Assembly (NCBI RefSeq): GCF_014595975.1 | Contig: NZ_JABWGQ010000036.1 | Location: 82,994 to 146,993 of the forward strand | DNA: 64,000 nucleotides | Origin: Sphingopyxis sp. LK2115 | Lineage (GTDB): Bacteria; Pseudomonadota; Alphaproteobacteria; Sphingomonadales; Sphingomonadaceae | Reading direction: 5' to 3' | Part shown: piece after piece, positions 33,215 to 42,878 of the stretch | Layout of the letters: each line of letters begins with the position of its first letter | Numbering within the stretch: position 1 is the first letter of the stretch | Notes under the pieces: model-generated | What the model was told of the DNA's origin: nothing | The model's database searches: none | Seen by the model: only the letters and a program-made list of their open reading frames with translations | Made by a program: the position numbers and the translations under genes

Positions 33215-34356
33215 CCGACCAGTTCCAGCTTACCGACGACCAGCTCGCCATTCAGGATATGGCGCGCAAATTCACCGCCGACCGCATCACGCCCTTTGCG
33301 GCCGGATGGGACGAGACGCACCATTATCCCGTCGATGTCTGGAAGGCGGCGGGCGAGCTTGGCTTTGGCGCGATCTATGTTGCGGAGGAGTCGGGCGGCA
33401 TCGGGCTCGGACGGCTCGAGGCGGCACTCATCATGGAGGCGATGGCCTATGGTTGTCCCGCAACCAGCGCCTATGTCTCGATTCACAATATGGCGACGTG
33501 GATGATCGACCGTTTCGGGAGCGCGGCGATCAAGGAACGGTTTTTGCCGAGCCTCGTCAGCATGGACAAAATTGCGAGCTATTGCCTGACCGAGCCGGGT
33601 TCGGGATCGGATGCCGCTGCGCTCAAGACGACGGCAAGGCGCGACGGCGACCATTATGTGCTGAACGGCACCAAACAGTTCATATCGGGCGCGGGGGTCA
33701 ACGACATCTATGTCTGCATGGTCCGCACCGGCGAGGAAAAATCGAAGGGGATCAGCTGTCTCGTCGTCGAAAAGGACACGCCGGGCCTCAGCTTCGGCGC
33801 GCCGGAGAAAAAGCTTGGCTGGAACGCATCCCCCACGGCCCAGGTGATCTTCGAGGATTGCCGCGTGCCCGCGGACAATCTCGTCGGCGCCGAAGGCGAC
33901 GGTTTCCGCTTCGCGATGGCGGGGCTCGACGGCGGCCGCCTCAATATCGGCGCCTGCTCGCTCGGCGGCGCGCAGCGCTGTCTCGACGAGGCGATCGCCT
34001 ATACCAAGGACCGCCAGCAGTTCGGGCAACCGATCGCCGATTTCCAGAACACCCAGTTCATGCTCGCCGACATGGCGACCGACCTGGAGGCCGCGCGGGC
34101 GCTGCTCTATATCGCCGCGGCGAAAGTCACCGCGAACGCCCCCGACAAGTCGCGCTTCTCGGCGATGGCGAAGCGGCTCGCGACCGATAACGGCAGCAAG
34201 ATCGTCAATGACGCGCTGCAATTGTTCGGTGGTTATGGCTATTTGAAGGATTATCCGATCGAGCGTTTCTGGCGTGACCTGCGCGTCCATTCGATCCTTG
34301 AAGGGACCAACCAGGTGATGCGGATGATCGTCGGAAGGGATTTGCTGCGCCAATGA
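33211..34356 (+). CDS. isobutyryl-CoA dehydrogenase (acyl-CoA dehydrogenase family)
   Basis: FAD enzyme oxidising isobutyryl-CoA to methacrylyl-CoA in valine degradation. The 381-residue protein has YCLTEPGSGSDAAALKT, IKERFLPSLVSMDKIAS and the C-terminal catalytic region HSILEGTNQVMRMIVGRDLL, all typical of the short-branched-chain group. The assignment to isobutyryl-CoA comes mainly from the neighbours (HIBCH-like hydrolase, enoyl-CoA hydratase, mmsB, mmsA). It overlaps both adjacent genes by 4 bp. Confidence 0.88.
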   Translation: MTDQFQLTDDQLAIQDMARKFTADRITPFAAGWDETHHYPVDVWKAAGELGFGAIYVAEESGGIGLGRLEAALIMEAMAYGCPATSAYVSIHNMATWMIDRFGSAAIKERFLPSLVSMDKIASYCLTEPGSGSDAAALKTTARRDGDHYVLNGTKQFISGAGVNDIYVCMVRTGEEKSKGISCLVVEKDTPGLSFGAPEKKLGWNASPTAQVIFEDCRVPADNLVGAEGDGFRFAMAGLDGGRLNIGACSLGGAQRCLDEAIAYTKDRQQFGQPIADFQNTQFMLADMATDLEAARALLYIAAAKVTANAPDKSRFSAMAKRLATDNGSKIVNDALQLFGGYGYLKDYPIERFWRDLRVHSILEGTNQVMRMIVGRDLLRQ

Positions 34357-35399
34357 CCGAAGATTTATTGATTTCTGCGGACGGCCGCGTCGGCCGCATC
34401 TCGCTCAATCGCCCCAAGGCGATTCACGCGCTGAACCTTGCAATGTGCCAGGCGATGATCGACGCGCTCGTCAAATGGCGCGCCGACGATGGCATCGAAG
34501 CGGTGACCATCGACCATAGCGAAGGACGCGGTTTCTGCGCCGGCGGCGACATAAGGATGCTTGCGAAAAGCGGCGCCGGGGATGGAAAGGAAGCGCGGGC
34601 CTTTTTTCACACCGAATATCGGCTCAATCATCTGCTCTTTACCTATCCCAAGCCCGTCGTCGCCTTCATGGACGGCATCACCATGGGCGGCGGGGTCGGC
34701 ATTTCGCAGCCCGCCAAATATCGCGTCGCGACCGAGCATACGCGCTTTGCGATGCCCGAGACGGGGATCGGCCTGTTTCCCGATGTCGGTGGCGGCTGGT
34801 ATCTGCCACGGCTCGAAGGCCGCGTCGGGCAATATCTGGCGCTCACGGGCGCACGGCTCGACGGCGCCGATTGCCTCGCGCTCGGCCTCGCGACGCATTA
34901 TCTGCCGTCGGAAAAGCTTGCCGAGGCAAAGGCGCGCATCGCCGCGCATCCCGATCGCATCGGCGGTATTTTGGGCGAACTGTCGATCACCGCACCGCCC
35001 GCCACGATCACCCATCAGATCGACAGGATCAACCGGCTGTTCGCGAGCGATACCTATGAGGAGATCCTCGCCGCGCTCGAATCCGATGGCGGCGAATGGG
35101 CGGAAAGGGAGCTTGCAACCCTGCGCAGCAAATCGCCGCAGACGTGCAAGGTGGCGCTGCGACAGCTCAAGGAGGGGGCGGAGATGCACGATTTCGCCGC
35201 CGAGATGGCGCAGGAATATGCAATCGGCAGCCGCGTCGTGACGATGCATGACTTCATCGAGGGTGTGCGCGCGCTGATCATCGACAAGGACAACAGCCCG
35301 CGATGGAATCCGCCGACGCCCGAGGCGGTGACCGACGACTGGATCGACGCGATCTTTGCGCCGTTGCCCGAGAATGAGAAATGGACCCCGCTCGCCTAG
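34353..35399 (+). CDS. 3-hydroxyisobutyryl-CoA hydrolase (enoyl-CoA hydratase family)
   Basis: Releases free 3-hydroxyisobutyrate from its CoA ester in valine degradation. The 348-residue protein is longer than ordinary enoyl-CoA hydratases (about 260) and has the hydrolase-type motif MGGGVGISQPAKYRVATE followed by MPETGIGLFPDVGGGWYLPR, including the conserved Glu and Asp. The C-terminal DKDNSPRWNPPTPEAV is also typical of HIBCH. It is translationally coupled to the dehydrogenase upstream; a long inverted repeat separates it from the next gene. Confidence 0.92.
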   Translation: MTEDLLISADGRVGRISLNRPKAIHALNLAMCQAMIDALVKWRADDGIEAVTIDHSEGRGFCAGGDIRMLAKSGAGDGKEARAFFHTEYRLNHLLFTYPKPVVAFMDGITMGGGVGISQPAKYRVATEHTRFAMPETGIGLFPDVGGGWYLPRLEGRVGQYLALTGARLDGADCLALGLATHYLPSEKLAEAKARIAAHPDRIGGILGELSITAPPATITHQIDRINRLFASDTYEEILAALESDGGEWAERELATLRSKSPQTCKVALRQLKEGAEMHDFAAEMAQEYAIGSRVVTMHDFIEGVRALIIDKDNSPRWNPPTPEAVTDDWIDAIFAPLPENEKWTPLA

Positions 35400-35400
35400 A

Positions 35401-35472
35401 CCGTCGCCCCCGCAAGGGCGGGGGCCGGTTGCGGCAACTCGCCAACGGCCCCCGCCCTTGCGGGGGCGACGG
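35401..35472. repeat. long perfect inverted repeat inside the valine operon
   Basis: Arms of 27 bp, 35401-35427 (beginning CCGTCGCCCCCGCAAGGGCG) and 35446-35472 (ending CCCTTGCGGGGGCGACGG), are perfect complements around an 18-nt loop. Each arm itself contains a CCCCCGCAAGGGCGGGGG mini-palindrome. It starts 2 bp after one stop codon and ends 10 bp before the next start, in the middle of an operon. It is related to the element at 37757-37848. Confidence 0.85.
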
Positions 35473-35482
35473 AGAATGAAAA

Positions 35483-36265
35483 ATGACATACGAAACCCTG
35501 CTCGTCGAAACGCGCGGCGCCGTCACCCTGGTGACGCTCAACCGCCCGCAGGCGCTGAATGCGCTCAATTCGGGCGTGCTCGACGATCTGATCGCCGCCT
35601 TCGCCGCCTTCGAGGCCGACGCCAGCCAGCGCTGCGCCGTGCTCACCGGCGCGGGTGACAAGGCGTTCGCCGCGGGCGCCGACATCAAGGAAATGGCCGA
35701 CAAGCCGGCGGCCGATTTCTATCTCGAAGATTTCTTCTCGAAATGGACGAGCGATTTCGTGAAGAAGGTTCGCAAGCCGTGGATCGCCGCGGTCAACGGC
35801 TTTGCGCTCGGCGGCGGCTGCGAACTCGCGATGATGGCCGATTTCATCATCGCGTCGGACAAGGCAAAGTTCGGCCAGCCCGAAATCAAGCTCGGCGTCG
35901 CGCCCGGCATGGGCGGATCGCAGCGGCTGACCCGCGCGGTCGGCAAGGCGAAGGCGATGGAAATGTGCCTGACCGGCCGGATGATGGACGCCGAGGAAGC
36001 CGAACGGTCGGGGCTCGTTGCGCGCGTCGTGAGCCATGAAAGCCTCATCGACGAGGCGGTAAAGACCGCGACGCTCATCGCGTCGATGCCGCCGATGGCC
36101 GCGATGGTGAACAAGGACATGGTCAACGCGGCCTATGAGACGACGCTCGACCAGGGCCTGATCTACGAACGCCGCCTGTTCCAGATCCTCGCCGCGACCG
36201 AGGACAAGATGGAAGGCATGGCCGCCTTTATCGAGAAACGCGAAGGCGTGTGGAAGGGGCGGTGA
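35483..36265 (+). CDS. enoyl-CoA hydratase (methacrylyl-CoA hydration)
   Basis: Hydrates 2-enoyl-CoA; by context, methacrylyl-CoA to 3-hydroxyisobutyryl-CoA. The 260-residue crotonase-fold protein has [15 protein letters not shown] (oxyanion hole), [20 protein letters not shown] and the catalytic region [20 protein letters not shown] with its conserved Glu residues. The ribosome-binding site is weak (GGAGAATGAAAA), and the DNA just upstream can fold into a very stable hairpin. Followed 1 bp later by mmsB. Confidence 0.9.
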   Translation: MTYETLLVETRGAVTLVTLNRPQALNALNSGVLDDLIAAFAAFEADASQRCAVLTGAGDKAFAAGADIKEMADKPAADFYLEDFFSKWTSDFVKKVRKPWIAAVNGFALGGGCELAMMADFIIASDKAKFGQPEIKLGVAPGMGGSQRLTRAVGKAKAMEMCLTGRMMDAEEAERSGLVARVVSHESLIDEAVKTATLIASMPPMAAMVNKDMVNAAYETTLDQGLIYERRLFQILAATEDKMEGMAAFIEKREGVWKGR

Positions 36266-36266
36266 C

Positions 36267-37142
36267 ATGAAGATCGCATTCATCGGACTCGGCAATATGG
36301 GCGGCGGGATGGCCGCGAATCTCGCGAAAGCAGGCCATGACGTCCGCGCCTTTGATCTCAACGAGGACGCGCTGGCGCGGGCGGTGGAGGCAGGCTGCGC
36401 CCGCACCGCGTCGGCTGCCGAAGCCGTCACCGGTGCCGACGCGGTGGTCACGATGCTGCCCGCGGGCAAGCATGTCGCCGCGGTCTACGATGCCGATGTC
36501 TTCCCGAACGCGGCGCCCGGCACATTGCTGCTCGACTGCTCGACGATCGACGTTGCAACCGCGCGCGCCAATATCGAGGCTGCGACGGCCAGGGGCCTCG
36601 TCGCGGTCGATGCGCCGGTGTCGGGCGGCATCGCGGCCGCCAACGCCGGAACGCTGACCTTCATGGTCGGCGGGACGGGCGAGGGGTTTGCGCGCGCCGA
36701 ACCGATTCTCGCCAAAATGGGCAAGGCGGTGATCCACGCGGGTGATGCGGGGGCGGGGCAGGCGGCGAAAATCTGCAACAACATGCTGCTCGGCGCGTCG
36801 ATGGTGGCGACGTGCGAGACGCTCGCGCTTGCACAGAAGCTCGGCCTCGATCCGCAGACATTTTTCGACATCGCCAGCGTGTCGTCGGGGCAATGCTGGT
36901 CGCTGACCAGCTATGCACCGCTTCCCGGCGTCGGGCCGACGACACCCGCCGACAATGATTACAAGGGCGGTTTTGCGGCGGCGCTGATGCTCAAGGATCT
37001 GCGCCTCGCGATGGAAGCTGCCGCCAGCGTCAACGCCGATGTGCCGATGGGGGCAAAGGCGCGCGAGCTTTACGAAGCGTTTGTCGAGGTCGACACGGAA
37101 GGGCACGACTTTTCGGCGATCATCCGCACCTTGCAGGGTTGA
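36267..37142 (+). CDS. mmsB: 3-hydroxyisobutyrate dehydrogenase
   Basis: Oxidises 3-hydroxyisobutyrate to methylmalonate semialdehyde with NAD. The 291-residue protein starts with the Rossmann signature [20 protein letters not shown] and has the substrate loop [22 protein letters not shown] and the catalytic-lysine region [18 protein letters not shown]. It closes the pathway with mmsA at the other end of the locus. The ATG lies 1 bp after the hydratase stop. Confidence 0.95.
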   Translation: MKIAFIGLGNMGGGMAANLAKAGHDVRAFDLNEDALARAVEAGCARTASAAEAVTGADAVVTMLPAGKHVAAVYDADVFPNAAPGTLLLDCSTIDVATARANIEAATARGLVAVDAPVSGGIAAANAGTLTFMVGGTGEGFARAEPILAKMGKAVIHAGDAGAGQAAKICNNMLLGASMVATCETLALAQKLGLDPQTFFDIASVSSGQCWSLTSYAPLPGVGPTTPADNDYKGGFAAALMLKDLRLAMEAAASVNADVPMGAKARELYEAFVEVDTEGHDFSAIIRTLQG

Positions 37143-37212
37143 TTGCCCTCGACTTGTCGCGCCTTCCGGGGCTAAGGCCGCGCGCGAATCAAGAAAAGAC
37201 AGGATTTCTCCC

Positions 37213-37749
37213 ATGCGTATCGACCTCATTCCGGCGGGCGACAACCCGCCCGAAAGCCTCAACGTCCTGATCGAAGTGCCGATCGGCGGCGAGCCGGTGA
37301 AATATGAGTTCGACAAGGCGTCGGGCGCGCTGTTCGTCGACCGCTTCCTGCACACGCCGATGCGCTATCCCGCCAATTACGGTTTCATTCCACACACGCT
37401 CGGCGACGATGGCGACCCGTTGGACGCGCTCGTCGTCGCACGCTCGCCAATCGTTGCGGGGGCGGTGGTCAAATGCCGCCCGATCGGCGTGCTGATGATG
37501 GAGGACGATGCCGGCGGCGACGAAAAATTGCTCTGCGTGCCGGTGAACAAGACCTTTCCCTATTACAAGGATGTCGCGAGCTACACCGATATGCCGCCGA
37601 TCGTGCTGCAACAGATCGAGCATTTCTTTACTCATTACAAGGATCTCGAACCCGGCAAATGGGCCAAGCTCAATGGCTGGGGCGATGTCGACGAAGCCAG
37701 GCGCATCATTGTCGAAGCGGTCGAGCGCGCGAAAAAAGTCGGCTTCTGA
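37213..37749 (+). CDS. ppa: inorganic pyrophosphatase (family I)
   Basis: Hydrolyses pyrophosphate in the cytoplasm and pulls biosynthetic reactions forward. The 178-residue length is standard. Metal-binding residues lie in [12 protein letters not shown], and the family motifs [35 protein letters not shown] and [13 protein letters not shown] are intact. It follows mmsB by 70 bp and likely has its own expression. It ends at a repeat-filled gap before the convergent channel gene. Confidence 0.96.
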   Translation: MRIDLIPAGDNPPESLNVLIEVPIGGEPVKYEFDKASGALFVDRFLHTPMRYPANYGFIPHTLGDDGDPLDALVVARSPIVAGAVVKCRPIGVLMMEDDAGGDEKLLCVPVNKTFPYYKDVASYTDMPPIVLQQIEHFFTHYKDLEPGKWAKLNGWGDVDEARRIIVEAVERAKKVGF

Positions 37750-37756
37750 AACATAT

Positions 37757-37848
37757 GTCGCCCCTGCGAAGGCGGGGGGACGCTATCGGCTTGCGCCAGA
37801 CGCGTCGTGCAGGATCGCCAACGGCCTGCGCCTTCGCGGCGGCGACGA
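37757..37848. repeat. imperfect inverted repeat between ppa and the mechanosensitive channel gene
   Basis: GTCGCCCCTGCGAAGGCGGG (37757-37776) and CCTGCGCCTTCGCGGCGGCG (from 37825) form an imperfect stem; the loop side contains ATCGCCAACGGCC, which also occurs (as CGCCAACGGCC) in the repeat at 35401-35472. So the two are copies of one dispersed element. It fills the whole 100-bp convergent gap. Confidence 0.6.
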
Positions 37849-37849
37849 T

Positions 37850-39145
37850 TCAAGCATTCGGCTTCGGTGCCGTCGCGGGCGCGGGCATCGAGCGCACGTG
37901 CAGGTCGCGCTGCGGATAGGGGATTTCGATCCCCGACTCCTGAAACCTGTCCCAGATGCGCAGAAAGACGTCGCCCTTGATATTGCCGATCCCGGCCTCA
38001 GGGTCGGTGATCCAGAAGCGCACTTCATGGTCGACGCTGCTGTCGCCGAAAGCGGTGATCCAGCACACCGGCGCGGGCTCGGCCAGCACGCGCTTCGTCT
38101 GGCTGGCCGCTTCGATCATCAGCTGCTGCGCCAGCCGCAGGTCGGTGCCATAGGCGACTCCCACCGCGATGCTCACGCGCACCGCACGGCTCGAATAGCT
38201 CCAGTTTTCGACCTCCTGCGTCATCAGGATTTCGTTGGGGATCAGATGCTCCTTGCCCTCGCGCGTGATCACCGACACCGCGCGAACACCGATCTTGTTC
38301 ACCCAGCCAAAGCTGTCGCCAACGGCGATGACGTCGCCCGGCTTGATCGATCGGTCCATCAACAGGATGATCCCCGCGATCAGATTGCCGACGGTTTTTT
38401 GCAGCCCGAAACCGATTGCCAGCCCGAGCGCGCCTGAAAACACCGCAAAGGCGGTGAGGTCGATACCCAATATGTCGATGCCGACAAAAAAGGCGGCGAC
38501 GATAATCACCACCGCCGAAATCTTTTCGATGAGCAACCGCTGTGTCGGATCGAAACGATCGCTGCGCCTGATGGCCCGGCGCAGCACGCGCGTCGCGAGC
38601 CGCACCAGCGTGAAGAGAATGACCACGGTCACCAGCAGGTTGACGACGGTGAGCAGCGAGAAGTGCCGCGCACCGATCGAGAAGCCAAAGGCGTCCAGCC
38701 GCTCCTGCAGCAGTTCCAGCCCGCCGACCGCACGTGACAACATGACGACGAGCGCGACCAATGCCGCCGTCAGCGCCGTCCCGTCTCCGAGCCCCACGCC
38801 GATCAGAATATGCCGCACCAGCGCTGCGACGCCGAATGCGAACAGCAGGTTCAGCAGCAGCAACGCATAGGGGTGCCAGGGCCAGAGCGCCCCTGCGATA
38901 CCGACGATCAGCAGCGCGGCGGTCCAGCCGAGAATTGCGCCGGCGCGTTCGGTGAGCGGCCCGCGCGCGCCGAAATCCTGCCCGTGCAGCCAGTCGGCAA
39001 GCCGCGGCCCGATCCGCCTGCTGGCGAGCCGGTTCGCGGCGAGTGCGAGCACAGCCAGCGCCGCGGCGACGCCGAGCTCAACCAGTTGCGCTTCGGCAAG
39101 CGCCGGAAAACCCATGCGGGCGAGCAGGGCGTCGAGGCTGTTCAC
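37850..39145 (-). CDS. mechanosensitive ion channel of the MscS family
   Basis: A 431-residue inner-membrane protein with several N-terminal helices (about 20-200), then the MscS pore helix region (AFAVFSGALGLAIGFGLQKTVGNLIAGIIL, spanning about residues 235-265) and the beta-domain with DRSIKPGDVIAVGDSFGWV and REGKEHLIPNEILMTQ. It is longer than E. coli MscS because of extra N-terminal helices. Such channels relieve turgor on osmotic downshift. Its ATG overlaps the stop of the lyase gene by 4 bp. Confidence 0.92.
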   Translation of the reverse strand: MNSLDALLARMGFPALAEAQLVELGVAAALAVLALAANRLASRRIGPRLADWLHGQDFGARGPLTERAGAILGWTAALLIVGIAGALWPWHPYALLLLNLLFAFGVAALVRHILIGVGLGDGTALTAALVALVVMLSRAVGGLELLQERLDAFGFSIGARHFSLLTVVNLLVTVVILFTLVRLATRVLRRAIRRSDRFDPTQRLLIEKISAVVIIVAAFFVGIDILGIDLTAFAVFSGALGLAIGFGLQKTVGNLIAGIILLMDRSIKPGDVIAVGDSFGWVNKIGVRAVSVITREGKEHLIPNEILMTQEVENWSYSSRAVRVSIAVGVAYGTDLRLAQQLMIEAASQTKRVLAEPAPVCWITAFGDSSVDHEVRFWITDPEAGIGNIKGDVFLRIWDRFQESGIEIPYPQRDLHVRSMPAPATAPKPNA

Positions 39146-40344
39146 GCCGTCATCGCGGCAAAGCCGCGCGCGAGGTCGGCGATCAGGTCGGCGGGGTCTT
39201 CGAGCCCGATCGACAGGCGAACCAGCGGGTCGGGGTCGGCCCAGCGCGTCGCGGTGCGGATGCCTGCGGGGTCGGCGGGCACGATCAGGCTTTCATAACC
39301 GCCCCAGCTGAAACCGATGCCGAAATGACCGAGCGCGTCGATGAAGCGTGTGCGTGCCTCCTCGTCGGCGCCCTTCAGCGTAAAGCCGAACAGCCCGCTG
39401 GTGCCTGCAAAATCGCGCGACCAGATGGCATGGCCCGCGTCGCCGGCCAGGGCCGGGTGGAGCACACGGCCGACCTCGCCGCGCGCCGCAAGCCAGCGCG
39501 CGACCGCAAGGCCGTTCTCGCCATGCCGCTGCATCCGCACGTCGAGCGTGCGCAGCCCGCGCAACATGAGTGCGCAATCGTCGGGCGACACCGACTGGCC
39601 GAGCTGATAGGCGGCGCTGCGCAGCTTCGGCCACACCGCGCGCGTCGCGGTGAGCGAGCCCATCATGGCGTCGCTGTGCCCGCCGACATATTTGGTAAGG
39701 CTTATCATCGCGACATCGACCCCGTGCGCCAGCGCGGGAAAGAGCAAGGGCGTCGCCCAGCTATTGTCGATCATCGTCAGCACGCCGCGCGCGCGCGCGA
39801 CGCGGGTGATCGCGGGCACATCCTGCACCTCGAAAGTCAGGCTGCCCGGTGATTCGAGGAAGATCAGCTTCGTTTCCGGGCGGATCAGCGCGGCAATCTC
39901 CGCGCCGACAAGCGGATCATAATAGGTCGTTTCGACCCCCAGTCGCCGCAGCATCCCGTCGCAGAAGGCGCGCGTCGGTTCATAGGCGCTGTCGACCATC
40001 AGCAGATGATCGCCGGGCGACAAGAGCGCGAGCAGCCCCGCCGAATTGGCGGCGACACCCGAAGGATAGAGCAGCGTCCCCTCGGCCCCCGGCTCCATCG
40101 CGGTCAGCGCGTCGGCAAGCGCCCACACCGTCGGCGTCCCGCGGCGGCCGTAATAGAGCCTGTCGTGGGTCGCATGGCCACGCGCCTTCAGATCGGCAAC
40201 ATTGTCGTAAAGGATGGTCGAGGCGCGCCAGACGGGCGGATTGACGATGCCGCCGCCCAGCCGCGGGTCGCCGGTCCATTCGGGCCGTCGTCCGCCCTGC
40301 ACAAGCTTTGTGGACGGGCGGAGGCTGTCGTCGTCATTCGTCAT
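39142..40344 (-). CDS. metC: cystathionine beta-lyase (Cys/Met metabolism PLP enzyme)
   Basis: A 400-residue PLP enzyme of the cystathionine gamma-synthase/beta-lyase family. The cofactor lysine is in MISLTKYVGGHSDAMMGSL, and DHLLMVDSAYEPTRAFCDGML and IFLESPGSLTFEVQD are characteristic of MetC-type beta-lyases. Cleavage of cystathionine to homocysteine is the likely reaction. The start at 40344 (MTNDDDSLRPSTKLVQGGR) has a weak ribosome-binding site but fits the family; the upstream extension is antisense-like. It overlaps the channel gene by 4 bp, an association without obvious functional logic. Confidence 0.88.
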   Translation of the reverse strand: MTNDDDSLRPSTKLVQGGRRPEWTGDPRLGGGIVNPPVWRASTILYDNVADLKARGHATHDRLYYGRRGTPTVWALADALTAMEPGAEGTLLYPSGVAANSAGLLALLSPGDHLLMVDSAYEPTRAFCDGMLRRLGVETTYYDPLVGAEIAALIRPETKLIFLESPGSLTFEVQDVPAITRVARARGVLTMIDNSWATPLLFPALAHGVDVAMISLTKYVGGHSDAMMGSLTATRAVWPKLRSAAYQLGQSVSPDDCALMLRGLRTLDVRMQRHGENGLAVARWLAARGEVGRVLHPALAGDAGHAIWSRDFAGTSGLFGFTLKGADEEARTRFIDALGHFGIGFSWGGYESLIVPADPAGIRTATRWADPDPLVRLSIGLEDPADLIADLARGFAAMTA

Positions 40345-40364
40345 CGGCCAATCGTAGCGAAGCG

Positions 40365-41702
40365 CTAGGTAAAATCCAGTGGCCCACCGGCAAAGCCGAC
40401 CACGAGCCCCGCCACCGAACAGATCGCGAGCACCGGCACGATCCCCATTCTGAAGCGAAAGAGCAGCAGCGCCGCGAGCAGCGCCAGTGCCAGTGCGCGA
40501 GGATCGAGGCTGGCGAGCACCGGCAGCTCCGTGCCCCATCCGCTACGGACAAGCTCGCGGAACAGCACATGCAGCGCAAACCACAGCGCCAGGTTGGCGA
40601 TCACGCCGACGACCGCCGCGGTCACCGCCGCCAGCGCGCCCTTCAGTCCTGCCGCACGCTCGAGCCGGTCGATCCACGGCGCAAAGGTGAAAATCCACAG
40701 GAAACAGGGCGCAAAGGTGACCCACAGCGTCAGCCCCGCACCCAGCAACGCCGCAATAAATGGCGTAAAGGGCGCCGCATCGCGATAGGCGGCAAGAAAG
40801 CCGACGAACTGCGTTACCAGAATCAGCGGTCCCGGCGTCGTTTCGGCGAGTCCCAGCCCGTCGGCCATCTCGCCGGGCCGCAGCCAGCCGAACCCCGACA
40901 CCGCTTCCTGCGCCATATAGGCGAGCACCGCATAGGCGCCGCCGAAGGTTACCACCGCGAGCTGCGAGAAAAAGACGCCGATGTCCCACAGGACATGTTC
41001 CTGTCCCAGGGTTACGAGGATCAGCAGCATCGGCGCCGCCCAGATCGCGCCCCACATGAGCATCGCCGCAACGCTTTGCCGCCACGGGGAGCGTGCGTGC
41101 ACAATCGGCGCCGCCGCAGCGGGCGCGAGCTTGAGCCAGCCCGGCCGCCAGCGCCCCGCTGCCCAGCCGGTCAGCAGCGCTGCCAGAATGACGAGCGGGA
41201 AGGGGAAGGTCAAAATAGCGACGGCGACGAAGGAAGCGGCAGCGATGCTGCGCTGCAGCGGCGTCTTGAGCGCACGTCCGGCGATGCGCAGCAACGCCTG
41301 CACCACGATCGCCAATACCGCCGCTTTTATGCCAAGGAACAGCGCAGCGAACCAGTCCAGTCCCGCCGCCATCACATAAAGCATCGACAGGCCGAGCATC
41401 ACCAGCGCGCCCGGAATAATGAACAGCAGCCCTGCTGCCAGACCACCCTTCAGCCCGTGCAGCCGCCAGCCGATCCAGGTCGCGAGTTGCTGCGCCTCGG
41501 GCCCCGGCAGCAGGTGGCAGAAATTGAGCGCATGGAGAAAGGTCGCCTCGTCGACCCAGCGGCGCTCATCGACGAACTCGCGGTGCATCAGCGCGATCTG
41601 CCCGGCGGGGCCGCCGAAACTCAAACATCCGATCCGCGCATAAGCGCGCACCGCTTCTGCAAAACCGGGGGTTACGGGATCGGCAAAATCGGTCATCGTC
41701 AT
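40365..41702 (-). CDS. chrA: chromate ion transporter, two-domain (CHR family)
   Basis: A 445-residue membrane protein of the long CHR family that exports chromate. Both half-motifs are present: GCLSFGGPAGQIALMHRE in the N-terminal half and AVVTFGGAYAVLAYMAQEAV in the C-terminal half, each followed by the PGP-type motif (LLPGPEAQQLA; TTPGPLILV). About ten helices can be counted. GGAG precedes the ATG at 41702, and a small hairpin (CCGGC/GCCGG, 41713-41725) lies just upstream of it. The chrB regulator is not adjacent. Confidence 0.92.
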   Translation of the reverse strand: MTMTDFADPVTPGFAEAVRAYARIGCLSFGGPAGQIALMHREFVDERRWVDEATFLHALNFCHLLPGPEAQQLATWIGWRLHGLKGGLAAGLLFIIPGALVMLGLSMLYVMAAGLDWFAALFLGIKAAVLAIVVQALLRIAGRALKTPLQRSIAAASFVAVAILTFPFPLVILAALLTGWAAGRWRPGWLKLAPAAAAPIVHARSPWRQSVAAMLMWGAIWAAPMLLILVTLGQEHVLWDIGVFFSQLAVVTFGGAYAVLAYMAQEAVSGFGWLRPGEMADGLGLAETTPGPLILVTQFVGFLAAYRDAAPFTPFIAALLGAGLTLWVTFAPCFLWIFTFAPWIDRLERAAGLKGALAAVTAAVVGVIANLALWFALHVLFRELVRSGWGTELPVLASLDPRALALALLAALLLFRFRMGIVPVLAICSVAGLVVGFAGGPLDFT

Positions 41703-41854
41703 GCTTCTCCAGCCGGCAAAGCCGGGTGAAAAAACAACGCTTGGGCGAATGCCTGACCGGGAGGTTGTCTTGCCCCGATGCCGCGAGATTAGCGCGGCGC
41801 CGGGACGCGACAAGCACAAAAAGGCATTGCGGGGCGAAAGCCGCGCTTCGTGCG

Positions 41855-42694
41855 TCAGGCCGCGCCGGTCGCCTTGGGCGTCGCGGCATCGGCGCCCCAT
41901 TCGAGCCAGCTACCGTCATAGACCGCGACATCGTCCTTACCGAGCAGATGCGCTCCAAAGGCGACGACGGCGGCGGTCATGCCGCTTCCGCAGGTTGCGA
42001 CGAGCGGCTTGTCGAGGTCGATTCCGGCGGCGTCGAAAGCGGCCTTGAGGTCATCGCCGCGCTTCCAGGTGCCGTCGGCGTTGAACAATTCGCCGTGCGG
42101 CAGGTTGCGCGATCCCGGAATATGGCCGGGCGCCAGGCCGGGGCGCGGGTCGCGTTCCTCGCCGGTGAAGCGCGCCGAGGGGCGCGCGTCGACCACCTGT
42201 TCGGCACGACTGTCGAGATTGGCGAGCATCTGTTCCTTGGTCCGCACCGCCTTGGCGTCGCGCCACACGGTGAAGTGGCGGTGGCGCAGCGTTTGCTTGC
42301 CCATTTCGAGCGCGCGGCCTTCGACCTTCCACTTGGCGAGGCCGCCGTCGAGCAGCGCGACGTCGTGTGCGCCGAACAATTTGAGCAGCCACCAGGCGCG
42401 CGCCGCACTCTTGAGTGGGCTGTCGTCATACAGCACGATGCGGCTGCCATCGCCCAGGCCGAGCGACTGCATGCGGCTTGCGAATTTTTCGGCGGGCGGC
42501 GCCATATTCTCGATCGCGCTCGACGTGTCGGTCAGTTCGGCCAGGTCCATGAACACCGCGCCGGGAATGTGCCCCGCCTCATATTCGGCGCGCGCGTCGC
42601 GATCGGTCCCCAGGAATTTCGTCGCATCAACGACCCGCAGGTCCGATGCCCCCAGTTCGCGTTCCAGCCAGTCGGTTGAAACCAAGGCGTCCAT
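41855..42694 (-). CDS. sseA: 3-mercaptopyruvate sulfurtransferase (rhodanese family)
   Basis: Transfers sulfur from 3-mercaptopyruvate to thiophilic acceptors. The 279-residue protein has two rhodanese domains: an inactive N-terminal one (about 1-125, AGHIPGAVFMDLAEL) and a C-terminal active one with the loop CGSGMTA (Cys235). The GSG/T pattern, rather than a basic residue after Cys, marks mercaptopyruvate sulfurtransferase rather than thiosulfate sulfurtransferase. AGGAG precedes the ATG. Single gene; the 150 bp between it and chrA hold nothing I recognise. Confidence 0.92.
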   Translation of the reverse strand: MDALVSTDWLERELGASDLRVVDATKFLGTDRDARAEYEAGHIPGAVFMDLAELTDTSSAIENMAPPAEKFASRMQSLGLGDGSRIVLYDDSPLKSAARAWWLLKLFGAHDVALLDGGLAKWKVEGRALEMGKQTLRHRHFTVWRDAKAVRTKEQMLANLDSRAEQVVDARPSARFTGEERDPRPGLAPGHIPGSRNLPHGELFNADGTWKRGDDLKAAFDAAGIDLDKPLVATCGSGMTAAVVAFGAHLLGKDDVAVYDGSWLEWGADAATPKATGAA

Positions 42695-42878
42695 GTCATG
42701 CTCCTGTTACCGCCGGTCGGGAACCGTTTTGCCTGTTCCTCGTCCGGCCATCCTGCTGTGGCTTCTTTCCGGGGATGATCAGCCTATGCCCCCACCTGTG
42801 CTTTTTCAAGCGGGTCCGCTCTGCCCCAGCCTTTGCTGCACCGCAACAACAAAAGCGGCGGATTGCCGCCCTGCGCGC

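Noticed and set aside
35401..35472. CRISPR-like repeat or small RNA at the 27-bp inverted repeat
   Set aside because: Only two arms in inverted orientation, no spacers, no repeats in direct orientation; better explained as a REP-like element.
36425..36440. ACCGGT core inside mmsB as another LacI operator
   Set aside because: It is in coding sequence and only the central 6-8 bp match; the outer TGAC/GTCA positions differ.
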